Assembly: GCA_000226015.1 (NCBI GenBank)
Contig: JH154024.1
Span: 2,133 to 33,607 of the forward strand
Direction: 5' to 3'
DNA: 31,475 nucleotides
Origin: Mnemiopsis leidyi
Lineage: Eukaryota; Ctenophora; Tentaculata; Lobata; Bolinopsidae
Part shown: positions 28,944 to 31,475 of the stretch, one piece after another
Position numbering within the stretch: position 1 is the first letter of the stretch
Layout of the letters: each line of letters opens with the position of its first letter
Program-made: the position numbers and the translations under genes
The notes under the pieces: model-generated
The model's input: only the letters and a program-made list of their open reading frames with translations
Told to the model about the DNA's origin: nothing
Database searches by the model: none

Positions 28944-31475
28944 ATGGATGTAAAGAAACAAGTAGTAAAACCGTCTGTATGGAACTTGCTCGAACGGAAG
29001 ATTGCTCCATTGTGGGTAAACGACGACAGGGAAGACGTCATCTTGGCAAAAATCCAAAAAGAAGAGGCGGAGGAAAGAGAACTCGCGAAAGCTAGACGTA
29101 AGATTTTATCTTCTTTGAGATCCCACTCTTTCTTTTTGTGTGAACAAGCCGGATGGTCGGCTCAGTGTCGTGTCTGTTTCTAACGCTCAGTAACTTTCAG
29201 CTCTGTACCAGATCGGTAACATGAAAGATGTCTGTCAGATGTTGATAGACCAGCACAAAGAACCAAAGTTAGACTTTGCTCCCCAACAATCGAGGAGTAA
29301 AGCTAAGATTGAGCAGGAGGAGCAGCAACAAGTATTTATTTTTTACTGTTCGTGTTTGTTTTATTATGGGTAAGCAAGGTATATTTCTCAAGATTAAATA
29401 TAGAGAGCATCAAGGGATTAATAAAATGAGAGTTTAAAATTTCACTCTATTCAGGACACGGGACTAAAGAAACTGATATTTGTGGAAATGGAGGAGTACC
29501 CTGGTTTTAGTGACACTCCCTGCCTTCTACCCCAAAAAGTAGAGACTCAGTCTATTCTGAAGATAGTAACTTCGGCTATACGGCTAACTGAGAAGGTAGG
29601 GCGACAACAGTCATAGATTAAATACCTAGCATAATTTGGGAGCTTAGTTTGCCGGCATGCTTACAAACTTACTTTTTTAAACTTTCTTCCTCGCATGGAA
29701 TAATTACCTAAGAGTTATGAGTTAGACATAAGTTTTTTCACGGTTCGTTTCACAGCCAGGACTTATGCGAGAGTGGAGAGATTTTTTCTTCTCGGAAGAA
29801 AGCCAGGATATCCTTCATGATTTCTTCTGGTGGTTCTTCCTCAAGAAGTTGGTTTCTAAACTATTTGTTTGAAGCTTGATTTATTCTAATCAACTTTATT
29901 TCAAAATATACTAACAAGAAGACAAATTTTGAATAAACTAACGGACAATGCCATCAAGAAATAAATCAAGAACAAAGCGCTAACTGCTCACACATCCAGG
30001 TTTCAAAAGCCACCTCCGGAGTCCCTAAGCTTTGTGTACGAGCGTGAGCTACGTGAAAAAACGTCCTTACTGTTCGGTAGAGTGGCCCGGACATACACGC
30101 TTCTGTTAAACAGGACTTTTGGGTGGGTACCGAGCTGGGACGTCACGTGTCTGTCACGTGTCTGTTACGGGGCTGTTACGGGGCTCTGTCTAATGTACGC
30201 TCTGTCTAATTTAAGAGAGTACATTTGGGGTTCTCTACCTTATCAGCTAATAAATCTGAAATTGGTGTCAGATATTTTACTTGGTGCTGAATAAAGTCTG
30301 GCTGGAATGATAAAGTCGTGTCGAGAGAACTAGATTGGGTTTGATAAAAGATAATTTATCTCAAACATTGTGCATATATCCAACACAGTCTGGTCGGTTT
30401 GAGTTAGAGAGTTATTTTACGCAAGACGGGATCGAAACTCAAATAGTTTTCATTCTTGAGATCATGTAGAATAAACAAGCGACGGAGAAAATACAGCTGC
30501 ATGATGACAAATACGAATCCAAGGGCACAGCTAGACCCGTATATCATCCCGGATTCAGTTTCATATTACCATCCCTGATTACATCCATTTGTTATTATGA
30601 ATTTATGATTAAATTGGACTTCTTAATCAGCTGCAATCTGAAGTCCCTTTTCAGATATGACATTAGACATACCGTACTCAACACTCGTTTTCGTGTTATC
30701 AACTAATGACCTACTGTTCTAAATATTTCATTGTGTTTGAATTTAACTTCCTGCAGGCTTGTGAACCGGGAGAAACTGCTGTTACTCTACCCTAATGCAG
30801 TAGCTCAAGCTATCTACGCTACGTACTGCCACGCGTTTCCCGTATCCTGGAGACGCTATGATACTGCTTTCAAGTAAATTTCTTAGTTCAAAGTTACAAA
30901 GTTAAATCCTGGAGACGCTATGATACTGCTTTCAAGTAAATTTCTTAGTTCAAAGTTAGAAAGATAAGTCTTGGAGACGCTATGATACTGCATTCAAGTA
31001 GATTTATTCGTTTGAAGTTAATCAGTAGTCAATGACTAAACACGGTTATTTGACATAAATGGCAAGATGGCGACTGGACTTGGGACCAGTTCACAGTCAA
31101 GTCTTAGAGACCTTATAATAGTGCATTTAAATAAATATCTTATTTTGAAGTTTACACTGTAGACCTAAAGTTAACCTACCTCAACCTGGTAACTTACTCA
31201 TAGCTGATATAGCTAAATATATCCAGCTATCTGAACCTGGTCCTATGTTACCTTCAGACAGGACGTCCTGGAAACAGTAAACCTATGTTACCTTCAGACA
31301 GGACGTCCTGGAAACAGTAAACCTATGTTACTTTCAGACAGGACGTCCTGGAAACAGTAAACCTATGTTACTTTCAGACAGGACGTCCTGGAAACAGTAA
31401 ACCTATGTTACTTTCAGACAGGACGTCGTTGGAAACAGTAAACCTATGTTACTTTCAGACAGGACGTCCTGGAAA
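28944..31475 (+). CDS. FAM227-like protein (FWWh domain), 5' part
   Basis: Exons 28944-29097, 29201-29331, 29455-29595, 29756-29847, 30000-30122, 30757-30873, then an exon beginning at 31258 or at one of the later repeat copies; the gene runs off the window. FAM227A/B are proteins of unknown biochemical function, linked to ciliated and testicular tissue. Evidence: REWRDFFFSEESQDILHDFF then WWFFLKKF matches the FWW-type signature of the family. RVARTYTLLL and LLLLYPNAVAQAIYATYCHA then FP.SW follow, as in family members. The first exon is Lys/Glu-rich. Donors of exons 4 (AA/GTTGGT) and 5 (GG/GTGGGT) were chosen by phase, because neighbouring GTs break the frame. About 255 residues lie in the window; the rest (the family is about 500-570 residues) is outside. 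Confidence 0.8.
30845..31031 (+). repeat. 62-bp tandem repeat spanning the FAM227 exon 6 donor
   Basis: Units start at 30845, 30907 and 30969, each opening T(C)CTGGAGACGCTATGATACTG. A decayed fourth copy lies at about 31102-31155. Copy 1 contains the last 29 nt of exon 6 and its donor CAA/GTAAAT (30873/30874). Copies 2 and 3 repeat the junction at 30935/30936 and, with changes, at about 30997/30998. Confidence 0.85.
31242..31475 (+). repeat. 40-bp tandem array carrying a repeated exon 7 acceptor
   Basis: At least six units, with CTATGTTAC(C/T)TTCAG/ACAGGACGTC at acceptor positions 31257, 31297, 31337, 31377, 31417 and 31458. Each unit has a TTCAG acceptor, 19 nt of putative coding sequence (in phase: QDVLET after a shared Lys) and a GTAAAC donor-like site. 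The array continues past the window edge. Because 40 is not a multiple of three, reading through copies changes the frame, so only one acceptor-donor choice per transcript makes sense. Confidence 0.85.

Noticed and set aside
1..31475. A CRISPR array or prokaryotic operon
   Set aside because: The tandem repeats are contiguous without unique spacers, and the genes are spliced with metazoan domains.

Overview
This looks like a window from an invertebrate animal genome. It is AT-rich and has many short GT-AG introns of about 60 to 3,000 bases. It also holds many fold-back (palindromic) repeats, a tRNA-derived SINE and several minisatellites. The lineage cannot be fixed by eye. The gene families point to a metazoan, and a cnidarian-like or other non-vertebrate genome fits best.

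Three protein genes can be assembled exon by exon, using splice sites whose phases agree.
(1) Plus strand, 2218-13586: a 16-exon gene of about 800 codons. It starts as a near-canonical MAX bHLH-zipper and continues, without a stop, through a long low-complexity linker into two classical C2H2 zinc fingers and a Ser/Thr-rich tail.
(2) Minus strand, 27466-19508: a 20-exon gene of about 1,180 codons. It encodes a secreted matrix metalloproteinase (MMP) with an unusual layout: signal peptide, two tandem F5/8C (discoidin)-like domains, acidic linker, MMP prodomain with cysteine switch, an unrecognised insert of about 167 residues, furin site, zinc catalytic domain and hemopexin-like repeats.
(3) Plus strand, 28944 to beyond the right edge: the 5' part of a FAM227 (FWWh-domain) gene. 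It lies head to head with the MMP gene, 1.48 kb away, with a perfect RFX X-box-type motif between them.

The rest is repeats. 1-2217 holds fold-backs. MAX-gene intron 9 has a 20-bp minisatellite split by a roughly 1.67-kb insertion. 12941-14312 is a long inverted repeat whose loop contains the last MAX-gene exon. 14440-17100 holds related fold-back elements, and 18146-18722 holds two SINE copies.

Two observations stand out. First, four separate tandem arrays (93, 63, 62 and 40 bp units), spread over all three genes, each span an exon-intron boundary and so multiply a splice donor or acceptor. One of them, in the MMP gene, gives six in-frame, phase-equivalent donors. Second, the MMP reading frame enters the furin/catalytic exon in the wrong frame. 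It is set right by a -1 slip at a canonical A AAA AAC heptamer, just before a zero-frame stop. This could be programmed frameshifting, a one-base assembly error in an A-run, or use of an alternative acceptor 25 bases upstream.
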